14,625 bases of DNA from contig JALRGF010000689.1 of the NCBI GenBank assembly GCA_023253495.1, positions 1 through 14,625 on the forward strand, in the 5' to 3' direction. This document shows positions 13,659 to 14,625 of this stretch, one piece after another. Made by a program: the position numbers and the translations under genes. The notes below the pieces were generated by a model that saw nothing but the letters and a program-made list of their open reading frames with translations, was not told where the DNA came from and ran no database searches. The number at the start of each line of letters is the position of its first letter. Position 1 is the first letter of the stretch. The DNA is from Verrucomicrobiales bacterium. GTDB taxonomy: Bacteria; Verrucomicrobiota; Verrucomicrobiia; Verrucomicrobiales; V1-33.

Positions 13659-14625
13659 ATGGCCAAACCGGATCTCCGCATCGCCATCATCGGCTGCAAC
13701 TTCATGGGCAAGGCCCACAGCAACGCCTGGCGTCAGGCGTCGCGGTTCTTCGACCTGCCGCTCACCCCCGTCCTGCAGGTCGCCTGCGCGCGGCACGAGC
13801 CCGCCCTGCGGGCGTTCGCCGACACCTGGGGCTGGAGCCACATCGAAACCGACTGGCGGCGGGTGCTGGAGAGGGAGGATGTCGATGTGGTCGACATCGC
13901 GCTGCCCCAGCACCTCCATCACGAGGTGGCGGTGGCCGCGGCGCAGGCCGGCAAGCACCTGTTCTGCGAAAAACCGATGGCCCTGACCGTCGCCGACGCT
14001 GAAGCCATGGTGGCGGCCGTCGAGGCGGCGGGCGTGGTCCACTACCTCAACCACAATTACCGCCGCACCCCGGCCGTCCGCCTCGCCCGCCAGCTCATCG
14101 ACGAAGGCCGGATCGGCCGGATCTTCCACTGGCGCGGCGCGTACCAGCAGGACTGGATCGTCGACCCGGAATTTCCGCTGACCTGGCACCTGCGCCGCGA
14201 AACCGCCGGCAGCGGGCCGCACGGCGACCTCAATTCCCACAGCGTCGATCTGGCTCATTACCTGGTGGGCGACATCCGCACGGTCTCGTGCCTGACCGCG
14301 AGCTTCATCAAGGAGCGGCCGCTGCCGGGCGAAGGGGCGGCGACGTTTAGTGCCGGCGGCGGCGGGGCCACCGCGCGCGGCGAGGTCACGGTGGAGGACG
14401 CTTCCCTGATGATGGTGGAATTTGCCGGCGGGGCGGTCGGGTCGTTCGAGGCGACGCGGTTCGCGCCGGGCCGGAAGAACCGGAACACGTTCGAGATCTA
14501 CGGCAGCGAGGGGTCGCTGGTCTTTGACCTGGAGCGGCTCAACGAGCTGCAGTTTTTCTCCCGCACCGATCCCGCGCACGCCCAGGGGTTTCGCACCATT
14601 CTCGCGACCGAGCCGTGCCATCCGT
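13659..14625 (+). CDS. Gfo/Idh/MocA-family oxidoreductase (3' end outside window)
   Basis: The first 322 residues are present and the frame stays open at the window edge. The N-terminal Rossmann fold is clear: IAIIGCNFMGKAHSNAW (residues 8-24, a GxNxMG variant of GxGxxG) and the CEKPMAL motif with Glu104-Lys105-Pro106. The substrate domain carries GPHGDLNSHSVDLAHYLVG with Asp190, His194 and Asp197, the expected catalytic region. These enzymes oxidise or reduce sugars, inositols or glycosides with NAD(P). Together with the preceding TIM-barrel isomerase it forms a two-step sugar conversion module; the substrate is not evident. The ATG at 13659 follows a CCCCCGCC leader. Missing C-terminus is due to the window limit, not truncation. 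Confidence 0.93.
   Translation, partial: MAKPDLRIAIIGCNFMGKAHSNAWRQASRFFDLPLTPVLQVACARHEPALRAFADTWGWSHIETDWRRVLEREDVDVVDIALPQHLHHEVAVAAAQAGKHLFCEKPMALTVADAEAMVAAVEAAGVVHYLNHNYRRTPAVRLARQLIDEGRIGRIFHWRGAYQQDWIVDPEFPLTWHLRRETAGSGPHGDLNSHSVDLAHYLVGDIRTVSCLTASFIKERPLPGEGAATFSAGGGGATARGEVTVEDASLMMVEFAGGAVGSFEATRFAPGRKNRNTFEIYGSEGSLVFDLERLNELQFFSRTDPAHAQGFRTILATEPCHP

Noticed and set aside
12873..14621. 582-codon minus-strand frame across the isomerase and oxidoreductase genes
   Set aside because: It is antisense to two genes with clear family motifs and has no recognisable domain.

Overview
This 14.6 kb window is GC-rich, densely coding bacterial DNA with a strong G/C preference at third codon positions. 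Gene content points to a Gram-negative, probably a member of the Verrucomicrobiota (Opitutales-like). The pointers are a DxDxDG calcium-loop repeat and a late beta-rich domain on a secreted SGNH esterase, an LptF/LptG permease, a Tat-secreted protein of a type I associate with Planctomycetes/Verrucomicrobia, xylose isomerase and Gfo/Idh/MocA sugar genes, and translation starts that mostly lack Shine-Dalgarno sequences. The phylum is inferred from protein style; there is no rRNA here to prove it.

Left part (1-3950): the window opens in the 3' end of a coding-like segment broken by an in-frame TGA. A secreted SGNH/GDSL hydrolase (minus) and xylose isomerase xylA (plus) then diverge from a short intergenic region holding a 9-bp tandem repeat. 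xylA converges on a nitroreductase-family flavoprotein gene (minus), and the 64 bases between their stops hold two strong hairpins, one behind each gene.

Middle (3948-7838): an LptF/LptG-type lipopolysaccharide export permease (minus) lies just upstream of the nitroreductase gene. It diverges from a family-4-like uracil-DNA glycosylase (plus) that has lost three of the four expected Fe-S cysteines. Ten bases after that gene, a Tat-signal secreted protein of unknown function (minus) converges on it; it appears to be built from two His-rich half-repeats.

Right part (7993-14625, all plus): a lipoprotein polysaccharide deacetylase overlaps by 4 bases a D-Ala-D-Ala carboxypeptidase (dacB), forming a cell-wall remodelling pair. 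A small glutaredoxin follows, then a TrhO rhodanese fused to an RluA-type pseudouridine synthase, a likely two-activity RNA modification enzyme. After a 237-base gap with a hairpin and an AT-rich promoter-like patch come a TIM-barrel sugar isomerase/epimerase and a Gfo/Idh/MocA oxidoreductase cut off by the window end.

No tRNA, rRNA, CRISPR array, insertion sequence or phage gene was seen. The observations most worth pursuing are the cysteine-depleted uracil glycosylase, the internally duplicated His-rich Tat protein, the TrhO-RluA fusion, and the C-rich leaders that replace Shine-Dalgarno sites.
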